Origin: Yinghuangia sp045039925
GTDB taxonomy: Bacteria > Actinomycetota > Actinomycetes > Streptomycetales > Streptomycetaceae
Direction of reading: 5' to 3'
Length of the DNA: 64,000 nucleotides
Assembly: GCA_045039925.1 (NCBI GenBank)
Contig: CP108400.1
Span: 7,068,001-7,132,000, forward strand
The notes beneath the pieces were generated by a model. The model searched no databases. It was given only the letters and a program-made list of their open reading frames with translations, and was not told the DNA's origin. This document shows positions 35,234 to 44,655 of this stretch, piece after piece (the first letter of the stretch is position 1; each line of letters starts with the position of its first letter). A program made the translations under genes and the position numbers.

Positions 35234-35662
35234 TCACGTCCAGGTCTTGCCCTGGAGGAGGCAGTCGTTGCTGCCGTCGCAGTAGGGCTGGTTGCCGGAG
35301 TGTCCGCAGCGGCACAGTGCGGCGCGCGTCTCGTGCGTGTGCTTGCCGTCGGCGGTGCGCAGCACCAAGTGCCCGCGCAGTACGAACGGACCGCCTGCCA
35401 CCGCCGTGACGGTGGTCGGGTGCTCCGGCGTCTCGGGGGCGCCGCCCTTGAGGGTGTAGTGGAGTGCGCCGCTGGGGCAGCGCGAGATGACCTCGGCGAT
35501 CTCCTCCGGCGTGGCTGCGGCCGCGTCGACCCAGGGCTTGCGGCCGGTGTCGAACACGGTGGGCAGCCCGCGTACGCACTCGCCCGAGTGCAGGCAGCGA
35601 TGGGCGTCGAAGGTCACGGTGACGTCTTCGGCCTCGTAGGCCTTGGCATTCGATTCGCTCAT
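35234..35662 (-). CDS. Iron-sulfur protein: divergent 4Fe-4S mono-cluster domain fused to CDGSH domain
   Basis: 142 residues from ATG 35662. The N-terminal half, with HRCLHSGECVRGLPTVFD and ISRCPSGAL, is a Fer4_19-like cluster domain; the C-terminal half has CRCGHSGNQPYCDGSN, a CDGSH [2Fe-2S] site. Cytoplasmic redox or Fe-S carrier, partner unknown. The next gene upstream, a GNAT acetyltransferase 46 bp away on the same strand, commonly accompanies it and may be cotranscribed. Confidence 0.85.
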   Translation of the reverse strand: MSESNAKAYEAEDVTVTFDAHRCLHSGECVRGLPTVFDTGRKPWVDAAAATPEEIAEVISRCPSGALHYTLKGGAPETPEHPTTVTAVAGGPFVLRGHLVLRTADGKHTHETRAALCRCGHSGNQPYCDGSNDCLLQGKTWT

Positions 35663-35708
35663 GGTCGTCTCCGTCCCTCGCCCTCCGCGGACCGGAGCCC
35701 GCACCCGT

Positions 35709-36014
35709 TCAGCCGGCCGCCTCGTCGCGCGGGTCCTCGACGAGGAGGTCCTGGTACTCGGGGTGGCGCTCGATCCAGCCCTTGATGAACGGGCACAGGG
35801 CGAGCACGCCGCGCCCGGAGGCACGGACGTCGTCCAGCGCGCCCTTCACGAGCTTGCCGCCGAGGCCCATGCCCTCGAACTTGTCGGACACCTCCGTGTG
35901 GGTGAATACGGTCACCTGTTCGGTGGCCATGTACTCGGAGTACCCGGCGGTCTGGCCGTCTACCCGGACCTCGTATCGGTCGTTCTCGGGCAAGTGAACG
36001 ACAGTGACGTCCAT
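35709..36014 (-). CDS. YjdJ-type GNAT N-acetyltransferase
   Basis: 101 residues from ATG 36014 with GAGG upstream; an in-frame start at 36077 is not supported. The sequence TEVSDKFEGMGLGGKLVKGALDDVRASG is the acetyl-CoA-binding core of the short Gtn10/YjdJ group. Substrate is unknown. Probably one transcript with the CDGSH gene downstream. Confidence 0.85.
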   Translation of the reverse strand: MDVTVVHLPENDRYEVRVDGQTAGYSEYMATEQVTVFTHTEVSDKFEGMGLGGKLVKGALDDVRASGRGVLALCPFIKGWIERHPEYQDLLVEDPRDEAAG

Positions 36015-36150
36015 CGGGACCTCATTTTCGGTCGGCTCGAAAGGAATTCGAGCGCACGCCAAAACTTCTCGGACCATTCGACCCTACGACCACAGTGCGC
36101 GCGACCCGGCGCTTGACCTGGGCGGGCAGTCCGGTAAACATGCCTGTATC

Positions 36151-36163
36151 TGACGGGGCGTCA
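36151..36163. promoter_or_regulatory. Palindrome TGACGGGGCGTCA upstream of the SDR gene
   Basis: TGACG-GGG-CGTCA ends 5 bp before the GGAGGAG ribosome site. Position and shape fit a TetR-type operator. The same outer sequence occurs at 44321-44333 near the MBL gene start. Confidence 0.5.
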
Positions 36164-36181
36164 TATTTGGAGGAGATGGGC

Positions 36182-37012
36182 GTGCTGGATTCCGAACCCC
36201 TGGCCGGTCGTGTCGCTGTTGTCACCGGAGGCGGGGCCGGGATCGGCGGCGGGGTCTCGCGCCTGCTGGCCCGCGCGGGCGCGCTCGTCGTGCTCAACGA
36301 CATCGACGCCGGGTACGCCGAGGCCGCCGCGAAGGACATCGCCGACGCGGGCGGCCGGGCCGTCACCGTGGTCGGCGACATCCGCGAGCCCGCCACCGTC
36401 GCGCGTCTGCGCGAGGCCGCGCTCGCGGCCACCCCCGAAGGCCGCGTCGACGTCCTGGTGAACAACGTCGGGGACTACCGGCCGTCCTCGGTGTTCCTGC
36501 GCAGCACCGAGGAGGACTGGGCGGCGTCGCACGCGATCAACTTCGAGCACGTCCTGCGCGTCACCCGGGCGCTGCTGCCGCCGATGATCGAGAGCGGCGG
36601 GGGCAGCATCGTCAACGTCTCCACGGTCGAGGCGCTGCGCGGCATCCCGGGCTGCCCGGTCTACTCGGCGTACAACGCGGCGGTCATCGCGTTCACCAAG
36701 AGCCTCGCGGTCGACGTCGGCCGCAAGGGGGTCCGCGTCAACTGCATCGCCCCCGACATGGCCCAGACACTGCAGACCCCGCGCGAGCAGATGCTGCGCG
36801 GCCGCGACGAGAAGCTGATCCAGTCGTGGATCCCGGTCGGCCGCTTCGGCGAGCCGGACGAGTACGCCCAGGTGGTGCTGTTCCTCGCGTCCGACGCGTC
36901 GTCGTACGTCACCGGCCATGTGCTCCCGGTCGACGGCGGCACCACGGCCGCCAGCGGCTGGTACGGCAGGGCGGACGGCCGCGGCTGGACCAACCTGCCC
37001 GACCAGGCTTAG
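36182..37012 (+). CDS. Short-chain dehydrogenase/reductase with altered catalytic motif
   Basis: 276 residues from GTG 36182; GGAGGAG is 6 nt upstream, whereas the ATG at 36176 would abut it. Rossmann GGGAGIGG (near 17-24), NNVG (94-97), Ser147 and Tyr161 are present, but the usual YxxxK reads Tyr161-SAY-Asn165, so the catalytic lysine is replaced. It may be a poor dehydrogenase or use another proton relay. Ends with a normal DGG-T-T SDR C-terminus. Confidence 0.88.
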   Translation: MLDSEPLAGRVAVVTGGGAGIGGGVSRLLARAGALVVLNDIDAGYAEAAAKDIADAGGRAVTVVGDIREPATVARLREAALAATPEGRVDVLVNNVGDYRPSSVFLRSTEEDWAASHAINFEHVLRVTRALLPPMIESGGGSIVNVSTVEALRGIPGCPVYSAYNAAVIAFTKSLAVDVGRKGVRVNCIAPDMAQTLQTPREQMLRGRDEKLIQSWIPVGRFGEPDEYAQVVLFLASDASSYVTGHVLPVDGGTTAASGWYGRADGRGWTNLPDQA

Positions 37013-37169
37013 GTCGGTCTCCGGCGCGGATCCGATGCGCCATTTCGCGCGGTCGTCCTGCGATCCCGGCCCGGCCCCGTAATTCCGGGAACCGTCATGC
37101 GACTTCCGTCGTCAGGGCGGGTATCAGGCGACGGAGTGCACCATCGGGACTGACTGGGGGCAGGCGGAG

Positions 37170-37970
37170 ATGGCAGTACGCGCGGGCCGTGCAGGGGCGC
37201 GGCGTTCACCGGGATGGCTGGCGGCTCTGCTGGTCGGTGCGGAGGCCCTCGCGGTCGGCGCGTGGGCGCTGATCGAGGCGGCGGGGGTCGACCAGGAGCC
37301 CTATCTGCTGGGCGCCTACGGCGGCGGGGCCGGCATCGCGGTCATCGTGCTGTGGTGGTTGTTCGCGCGCGACACCCGGACCGTCGAGGTCGTCCGCCGG
37401 CGCGAGCACCAGGACCGCGAGGCGCGGGCCGCGCTGCTGCGGCTGGACCGCATGGACCCCATACGCCTCGGCGACCACATCGCCGACCTGTGCCGCCGCG
37501 ACGGCCTCGCCGACGTCGAGGCGGTGCGCGTCCACGACGACGGGCACTCGGTCGACGTCACCGGCGCGCTGGCCGACGGAACGGGCGTCGTGGTGCGGTG
37601 CCGCGCGGTGGCCGGCGCGGCGACGGTGTCCGGCTCGGTCGTGGAGCGGCTGGCGGAGGCGGAGCAGCACGACGGGCGTACCCGGGTCCTGGCCACCACG
37701 GCCGGGGGCTTCTCGCGCAAGGCCCACGACCTCGCGGCCGAGGACGGCGCCCCGCACCTGCTCGACCGTCGTGCGCTGGCCCGCTGGGACCTGGAAGCCG
37801 AGATCCCGGCGGCCTTGCGTGCGCCCTCCGAGGCCGACGCCGAGGCGCCGGGGGAGGGGGCCGGCACCCGCTCCCGGCGGCTGCCGCGTGCGCGGCGGTC
37901 AGCCGCAGCAGCCCCCGCCGCAGCACGCCCCGCCGCCTCCGGACGGACGCGGCGCGGGAGCGGGGCCTGA
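37170..37970 (+). CDS. Membrane-anchored Mrr/restriction-endonuclease-like protein, probably degenerate
   Basis: 266 residues. Two N-terminal helices (about 15-38 and 44-66) anchor a cytoplasmic domain whose layout (MDPIRLGDHIADLCRRDGLADVEAV ... DVTGALADGTGVVVRCRA) follows Mrr_cat, where G-x-D-V and Q-C-K are normally catalytic. Here the last motif reads R-C-R, so cleavage activity is doubtful. The basic A/R/P-rich C-terminus overlaps the convergent FmdB gene by 72 bp. Confidence 0.65.
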   Translation: MAVRAGRAGARRSPGWLAALLVGAEALAVGAWALIEAAGVDQEPYLLGAYGGGAGIAVIVLWWLFARDTRTVEVVRRREHQDREARAALLRLDRMDPIRLGDHIADLCRRDGLADVEAVRVHDDGHSVDVTGALADGTGVVVRCRAVAGAATVSGSVVERLAEAEQHDGRTRVLATTAGGFSRKAHDLAAEDGAPHLLDRRALARWDLEAEIPAALRAPSEADAEAPGEGAGTRSRRLPRARRSAAAAPAAARPAASGRTRRGSGA

Positions 37971-38123
37971 GCCGAGGCTCCCGGAGATCCCGACCGCGGA
38001 CAGGAGCTTGACCGTGTCGTCGTGACCGGCCGGGCAGGACGCGGGCGCGCCCGACTCCGACATCGGGCGGTTCACGGTGAAGGTGTCGCCGCACGCGCGG
38101 CAGCGGAAGTCGTAGTTGGGCAT
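37899..38123 (-). CDS. FmdB family zinc-ribbon protein
   Basis: 74 residues. CRACGDTF and a later Cys-His pair (CPAGHDD) form the FmdB zinc ribbon after MPNYDF; the C-terminus is a Gly/Cys run (GGGGACCGGGCCG). Widespread putative regulatory protein of unknown role. ATG 38123 gives the canonical family start. Confidence 0.88.
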   Translation of the reverse strand: MPNYDFRCRACGDTFTVNRPMSESGAPASCPAGHDDTVKLLSAVGISGSLGSGPAPAPRPSGGGGACCGGGCCG

Positions 38124-38196
38124 GGCCCGAAGCGTACCCAGCCCGGCTCCGAACGGGGACCCGTGCCCGGAGAACACCGCAACGCTCCGGGCGCGG

Positions 38197-40173
38197 TCAC
38201 GACTGCTTGTCGGCGGACTTGGCGTCGCCGTCGTGCTGGTTCCCGGGGTGGCGGAGGCGGGCGGCCGAGGCCAGTTGGTACGGCACGCTGGTGACCATCA
38301 CACCGGGCATGAACAGCAGGCGGGTCTTGAGCCGGAGCGCGCTCTGGTTGTGCAGGATCTGCTCCCACCACCGGCCCGGCACGTACTCGGGGATCACCAC
38401 CGTCATCACGTCGCGCGGGTTGTCCTCGCGGTGCTCCTTGATGTACTTCAGCAGCGGGCGTGTGAACTCGCGGTACGGGGAGTCGAGCACGGTCAGCGGC
38501 ACCCCCATGTCGTGCTCCTCCCACTGCGCGCGCAGTTCGTCGGTCTCGTCCGGGTCGATCGACACCGTCAGGGCCTCCAGGCGGCTGGCCCGGATCGACC
38601 TCGCGTACCCCACCGCCCGCATGGTCGGGGCGTGGACGCGCGACACGAGCACGATGGCGTGGTGGTGGGCGGGCAGTTCGGGCCGCGCGTCGGCGGTGAC
38701 CGCGAGTTCCTCGGAGACCGCGCGGTAGTGCCGCCGCACGCCCTTCATGCCCAGGAACAGCAGCGGAATCGCGATCGTGACGATCCACGCCCCGTGCGTG
38801 AACTTGGTGACGGTGACGATGACGAGGACCACGCCGGTGAGCGTCGCCCCGAGCGCGTTGACGGCTCGCGAGCGCCGCATGTGGCGGCGTTGGGCGAGGG
38901 TGAGGCGGTCCTCCCCCTCGGCCAGCGCACGCGTCCAGTGCCGGACCATGCCGGACTGCGACAGCGTGAACGACACGAACACGCCGACGATGTAGAGCTG
39001 GATGATCGCGGTGACCTTCGCGTCGAACACCACGATCAGGGCCGCCGCGGCGAGCGCGAGCAGGATGATCCCGTTGGAGTAGACGAGCCGGTCTCCGCGG
39101 TTGTGCAGCTGCCGGGGCAGGTAGCGGTCGCGGGCCAGGATCGACGCCAGCATCGGGAAGCCGTTGTACGCGGTGTTCGCGGCCAGCACGAGGATCCCGG
39201 CCGTGAACGCCTGCACGTAGTAGAAGAGGAACCCGGCGTCGCCGAACGTCGCCTTGGCGATCTGCGCGAGCGCGGTCGGCTGCGGGGTGCCGGCCGCGAG
39301 GCCCAGGTCGGTCGGGTCCGCCGCGACGTGCACGTGGTAGACCATCGCGAGCGCGGTGATGCCGCTGAACATGGTGACCGACAGCAGGCCCATGACGGCC
39401 AGCGTGGTGGCCGCGTTGCGGCTCTTGGGCTCGGTGAACGCCGGGACGCCGTTGCTGACCGCCTCCACGCCGGTCAGCGCCGTGCAGCCGGACGCGAACG
39501 CGCGCAGGGCCAGGAAGAACAGCGCGAGCCCCGCGTAGCCGCCGGCCTCGTCGATCGGCAGGTCCGCGGACTCGGCGCGCACCGTGTGGCCGCTGCCCAG
39601 GCGTACCGCGGCGACGCCGAACATGACGTAGATGCCCAGCACGAAGCCGTACGTCGGGATCGCGAAGATGCGGCCCGACTCGCGCAGGCCGCGCAGGTTC
39701 AGCACCGTGAGCAGCGCCACGAAGCCGAGCGACATCGGCACCGCCGCACCGTCGAGCGAGGGCGCGGCCGAGGTGATCGCCGCGACGCCGGCGACCACCG
39801 ACACCGCGACGGTGAGCACGTAGTCGACGAGCAGCGCGCTCGCGGCGGTGAGTGCGGCGGTCTCGCCCAGGTTCTCCCGGCTCACGGTGTACGCGCCGCC
39901 GCCGGTCGGATACGCGTGGCACGTCTGCCGGTACGACGCGATCACCACCGCCATCAGCACCACGATCGCGCTCGACGCCCACCACGCCAGGTGCAGCACG
40001 GCCGTCCCGCCGAGCGACAGCACGAGCAGGATCTCGCCGGTGGCGTACGCGACCGAGGACAGCGGGTCGGAGCAGAACACCGGGAGGGCGAGACGCTTCG
40101 GCAGCAGCGTCTGGCTCATCTGCGCGGTGCGCAGCGGTCGGCCGAGCACGAGGTTCCTGGGGAGCCGGGTCAC
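38197..40173 (-). CDS. KimA-like APC permease with cytoplasmic C-terminal domain
   Basis: 658 residues from GTG 40173. The N-terminus LVLGRPLRTAQMSQTLLPKRLALPVF and SDPLSSVAYATGEILLVL match the KimA/YdaO group of potassium-proton symporters. Twelve helices span about 35-450; the C-terminal ~200 residues form a soluble domain (VLVSRVHAPTMRAVGYARSI), as in KimA. In Bacillus the gene is controlled by a c-di-AMP riboswitch; none is recognisable here. Potassium as substrate is inferred from family. Confidence 0.82.
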   Translation of the reverse strand: MTRLPRNLVLGRPLRTAQMSQTLLPKRLALPVFCSDPLSSVAYATGEILLVLSLGGTAVLHLAWWASSAIVVLMAVVIASYRQTCHAYPTGGGAYTVSRENLGETAALTAASALLVDYVLTVAVSVVAGVAAITSAAPSLDGAAVPMSLGFVALLTVLNLRGLRESGRIFAIPTYGFVLGIYVMFGVAAVRLGSGHTVRAESADLPIDEAGGYAGLALFFLALRAFASGCTALTGVEAVSNGVPAFTEPKSRNAATTLAVMGLLSVTMFSGITALAMVYHVHVAADPTDLGLAAGTPQPTALAQIAKATFGDAGFLFYYVQAFTAGILVLAANTAYNGFPMLASILARDRYLPRQLHNRGDRLVYSNGIILLALAAAALIVVFDAKVTAIIQLYIVGVFVSFTLSQSGMVRHWTRALAEGEDRLTLAQRRHMRRSRAVNALGATLTGVVLVIVTVTKFTHGAWIVTIAIPLLFLGMKGVRRHYRAVSEELAVTADARPELPAHHHAIVLVSRVHAPTMRAVGYARSIRASRLEALTVSIDPDETDELRAQWEEHDMGVPLTVLDSPYREFTRPLLKYIKEHREDNPRDVMTVVIPEYVPGRWWEQILHNQSALRLKTRLLFMPGVMVTSVPYQLASAARLRHPGNQHDGDAKSADKQS

Positions 40174-40362
40174 GCGTCAGCCAGTGCCCGGAGAGCGGCC
40201 TTTCACCCGTGACGTTCACCCGGACGGGTGGTGTGACGGCGTGACTACTACTAGCTTCGTCGGTACGTCAGCGTCCCCGGAACCGCACTCCCGAGAGCCC
40301 GTCCGCAAGCCCGTCCGCAAGTCCGTTCGTGGCGAGGACCTTCGCCGTGCCGAGGAGGACAC

Positions 40363-41880
<1,518 letters not shown>

Positions 41881-41922
41881 GAGCCCGGGTTCTTCCAGGG
41901 CTTGTCCAGGTCGGAGGCGCGC

Positions 41923-42306
41923 ATGGTGGAAAAGGTGGCGATCACCCCGGCGGCGTCCGTACTGCTCGGCGAACTGGCCGAACGGCACGGGCCCCTGATG
42001 TTCCATCAGAGCGGCGGTTGCTGCGACGGCTCGTCGCCGATGTGCTACCCGCGCGGCGAGTTCCGGGTGGGCGACGCGGACGTGTACCTCGGCGAGGTCG
42101 CGGACACGCCGTTCTACATCAGCGCCGCGCAGTACGCGTACTGGCGGCACACGCACCTGACCGTCGACGTCGTCCCGGGTCGCGGCGGCGGGTTCTCGGT
42201 CGAGGCGCCGACCGGCTTCCGCTTCCTGATCCGCTCGCGGGTCTTCTCCGACGAGGAGGCGGCGGAGCTGGACACCGAGCCGGTCGTCACGGGGCCGGCG
42301 CGCTGA
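41923..42306 (+). CDS. DUF779 domain protein, acetaldehyde dehydrogenase partner
   Basis: 127 residues from ATG 41923, with TCGGAGG 5 nt upstream. MFHQSGGCCDGSSPMCY with three cysteines is the DUF779 signature and looks like a metal or redox site. The family is found next to ExaC-type aldehyde dehydrogenases; its biochemical role is not established. Confidence 0.92.
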   Translation: MVEKVAITPAASVLLGELAERHGPLMFHQSGGCCDGSSPMCYPRGEFRVGDADVYLGEVADTPFYISAAQYAYWRHTHLTVDVVPGRGGGFSVEAPTGFRFLIRSRVFSDEEAAELDTEPVVTGPAR

Positions 42307-42360
42307 CACCCACGGCCGACCGCGCCGCGCGGTGAACGAGGCCGCAGACCGCCTGACGGC

Positions 42361-42398
42361 GCGTCGGGGCGGGCACCCAAGGGTGCCCGCCCCGACGC
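42361..42398. terminator. Bidirectional terminator, 18-bp stem
   Basis: Perfect inverted repeat 42361-42378 with 42381-42398, between the convergent DUF779 and Uma2 genes. Confidence 0.88.
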
Positions 42399-42399
42399 C

Positions 42400-43062
42400 T
42401 CACTCGTCCCAATCCCGCCAATCCGCGGACTCGATCTCCACGTCGTAAGGCGCCGGAAGCTGCACGGTCTCGCCGAACTTCCAGGTGACGTGGGACAGGT
42501 ACTTCCGAGTCGCGGCATCCGGCTCCGAGTACAGGGTGATTCGGCGTGCTGACGGCGCGCGGTCGATCAGCAGGTAGTGCCCCACGAGGGTTCGCGCGTA
42601 TCCGTTCCACTTGGTGTCCCTGCGGTGATGCAGGCCGGGCTCCCGGTCCTTCACCGCGTTGGACGGTGAGGTGACCTCGACAGCCAGGGCAACCTCGTCG
42701 GGTGTGACGTGCTTGGCCTGTGCCGCCAGTGCGGCCTGGAGCGCGTCCGGGTGCATGACGATCAGGTCGGGGATGTAGCCGTCACGGATTTCGCGGAGAT
42801 TCAGGTCCGTTGTCTGGACGACTCGCCACGGGAAGTCCGCCCGAATGCTGCGAGCAACCGCCATCGTGTCCTGAATCGTGGCCACGATGTAGTTGTGATT
42901 CAGGCTGGGGCCTGGCGACACGACGATCTCCCCTCCGACGATCTCTACGCGCGTGCCGTCGTTCGGCAGTTGCAAGAAGTCGGCGAGTTCGTCGCGCACC
43001 CACATCTCGTGGGCCTTGTCAGGGAGGGGCATCTGCCAGATATCAGCATGTTCCACGCTCAT
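42400..43062 (-). CDS. Uma2 family (DUF820) endonuclease-like protein
   Basis: 220 residues. PD-(D/E)xK-type fold: VEIVGGEIVVSPGPSLNHNYIV, the Asp in YIPDLIVM and EVTSPSNAVKD match the Uma2 core. Streptomyces genomes hold many dispersed copies of unknown biological role. The inverted repeat at 43120-43142 lies in its promoter. Confidence 0.9.
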   Translation of the reverse strand: MSVEHADIWQMPLPDKAHEMWVRDELADFLQLPNDGTRVEIVGGEIVVSPGPSLNHNYIVATIQDTMAVARSIRADFPWRVVQTTDLNLREIRDGYIPDLIVMHPDALQAALAAQAKHVTPDEVALAVEVTSPSNAVKDREPGLHHRRDTKWNGYARTLVGHYLLIDRAPSARRITLYSEPDAATRKYLSHVTWKFGETVQLPAPYDVEIESADWRDWDE

Positions 43063-43119
43063 GCGCCCGAGCTCCTCTCGCGGTTGCTGACTCCAGTGTG
43101 GCCCAGCAGGCGACGCGCC

Positions 43120-43142
43120 AACACGAGGACACTATTCGTGTT
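43120..43142. promoter_or_regulatory. Inverted repeat upstream of the Uma2 gene
   Basis: AACACGA (43120-43126) and TCGTGTT (43136-43142), 9-nt spacer, 58 bp before the start. Possible operator. The rest of the 43063-43288 gap holds no gene. Confidence 0.4.
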
Positions 43143-43288
43143 CGAGTGAATGCGTAGGGTGAAAACCGAGATTGCCTGGAGCGGGTTCGGCTTGTGCTGC
43201 GTCGGATGGTTGTCGGGTGCGGGTCGCCACTCGGGTTGCCAGTTCTGTTGTTGCTCCGGCCGTTCCGTCGGCCGCCGTTCCGTAGGGG

Positions 43289-44362
43289 CTACGCCGCGGT
43301 GTAGCGGATGGGGTCGTCGAGGGTGGCCGGGCCCGCCTGGCCGCGCTTGACGAGGTGGCGCAGGTGCGCGGCGGCCTCGCTGAGGGCGATCTGGCGGTTC
43401 TGGGCGTTGAGTTGCTCCCAGGGGCGGTTCCAGTCCATGCCGACCGCGATCTCCCACAGGGTCAGCGGCGCGGCCACCAGGCGGGCGTGCAGGGTCGCGA
43501 GGCGCTTCTCGTGGAAGGCGGTGATCTCGTCGACGCGGGCGGCGGCGTCGGTGAACAGGTACTTGTGGGCGGGCAGGACGCCGGTCACCGGCATCGACGC
43601 GACCTTGGCGAGCGAGGCGAGGAAGTCGCCCAGGGGGTCGGCCTCCTCGGTCTCCTCGTACAGGCCGATGTGCGGCGTGATGTCGGGGAGCAGGTGGTCG
43701 CCGGACAGCAGGCGGCCGGCGCGCTCGCCGGCCGCGCCGATGGCCTCTTCGAGGTGCAGGCAGACGTGCCCGGGGGTGTGGCCGGGCGTCCACACGATGC
43801 GTACGTCGCGCCCGGCCACGTCGGCGAGTTCGCCGTGCACGAGGGTGCGGTCCGGGGTCGCGAGGCGCATGCGCGGCTTGCTCGCGATGGAGGAGGTGCG
43901 CAGGCCGGTGAGGTCGTCGAGCGCCGACTGCGGTGCCCCGGCGGTGCGCAGGATCTCCAGGTGGTGGTGCAGCCACTGCGAGCGCGGGGCGGTGTTGAAG
44001 AGGTGCACGTGGGCGGCGTCCGCCTCGTGCATCGCGACCCACGCCCCCGACGCGTCGACGATCGCCTGCGAGAGGCCGTGGTGGTCGGGGTGGTTGTGGG
44101 TGACCAGCACGCCGTGCACGTCCGCGATGGAGGTGCCCATCGACGCCAGGCCGGAGGTCAGCGCCGCGAGCGAGGCCGGGTCGTCCCAGCCGGCGTCGAC
44201 GAGTACGGGCCCGCGCTCGCTCTCCAGGACGTACACGTGGGTGTTGCCGAGCGGATTGTCCGGGATCGGGACGGGGACGGTCCACACGCCGCCTCCCAGG
44301 TCCGTGGCGGACACGGTGGTTGACGCCTCGTCAGGTGCCTTGTCGGGCTCTGTTGCCGCCAT
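43289..44362 (-). CDS. Metallo-beta-lactamase fold hydrolase
   Basis: 357 residues from ATG 44362, preceded by GGGGAGG. Metal motif T-His89-N-His91-P-D93-His94 and later VWTPGHTPGH and GDHLLP ligands are complete, giving a dinuclear zinc site. A C-terminal helical extension follows (about 260-357), as in the glyoxalase II/LACTB2-type group. Divergent from the KstR-region aldehyde dehydrogenase; a role in thioester or lactone hydrolysis in lipid breakdown is possible but inferred. Confidence 0.88.
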   Translation of the reverse strand: MAATEPDKAPDEASTTVSATDLGGGVWTVPVPIPDNPLGNTHVYVLESERGPVLVDAGWDDPASLAALTSGLASMGTSIADVHGVLVTHNHPDHHGLSQAIVDASGAWVAMHEADAAHVHLFNTAPRSQWLHHHLEILRTAGAPQSALDDLTGLRTSSIASKPRMRLATPDRTLVHGELADVAGRDVRIVWTPGHTPGHVCLHLEEAIGAAGERAGRLLSGDHLLPDITPHIGLYEETEEADPLGDFLASLAKVASMPVTGVLPAHKYLFTDAAARVDEITAFHEKRLATLHARLVAAPLTLWEIAVGMDWNRPWEQLNAQNRQIALSEAAAHLRHLVKRGQAGPATLDDPIRYTAA

Positions 44363-44380
44363 GGCGTCCTCCCCGGGTCG

Positions 44381-44393
44381 GTGCACTATGCAC
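44381..44393. promoter_or_regulatory. Palindrome GTGCACTATGCAC upstream of the MBL gene
   Basis: GTGCA-CTA-TGCAC, 18 bp before the MBL start on the divergent promoter. AT-rich DNA follows to 44430. Confidence 0.4.
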
Positions 44394-44471
44394 GATTCTA
44401 GTGCGCAATATAGTTGACGAGGTCTAGTAATTCCGCGGGGGGTGGCCCGGGAGGCATTATGGGACGCCGGG

Positions 44472-44487
44472 TGAGACTCCAGTCTCA
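44472..44487. promoter_or_regulatory. Palindrome TGAGACTCCAGTCTCA in the MBL/aldehyde dehydrogenase divergent region
   Basis: Perfect 7-bp arms with a 2-nt centre. A probable dimer-binding operator, distinct from the KstR motif. A weak KstR-like half site (TGATATCTGTTCTA, 44525-44538) lies closer to the aldehyde dehydrogenase. Confidence 0.5.
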
Positions 44488-44655
44488 TTGTTGCCGGGAA
44501 TCCGTTGTTACCACCGCGTCCAACTGATATCTGTTCTACTCAGCTCTGCTTTTCTCGCGGACGCGTGAAGCGCGCCGACCGGCATCCAGGCGGCCGGCCC
44601 GCAGTCGGCCCGCGGGCCCGGCCCGCAACACCCCGCAGCAGCCCAGGAGGACCAG

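Noticed and set aside
40174..40362. c-di-AMP (ydaO) riboswitch before the KimA-like gene
   Set aside because: Region is short and the conserved riboswitch core was not seen; only a small GC hairpin is present.
44525..44538. Fourth KstR operator TGATATCTGTTCTA
   Set aside because: Only the right half (GTTCTA) fits; the AAC half is TAT, so it is noted as a weak half site only.
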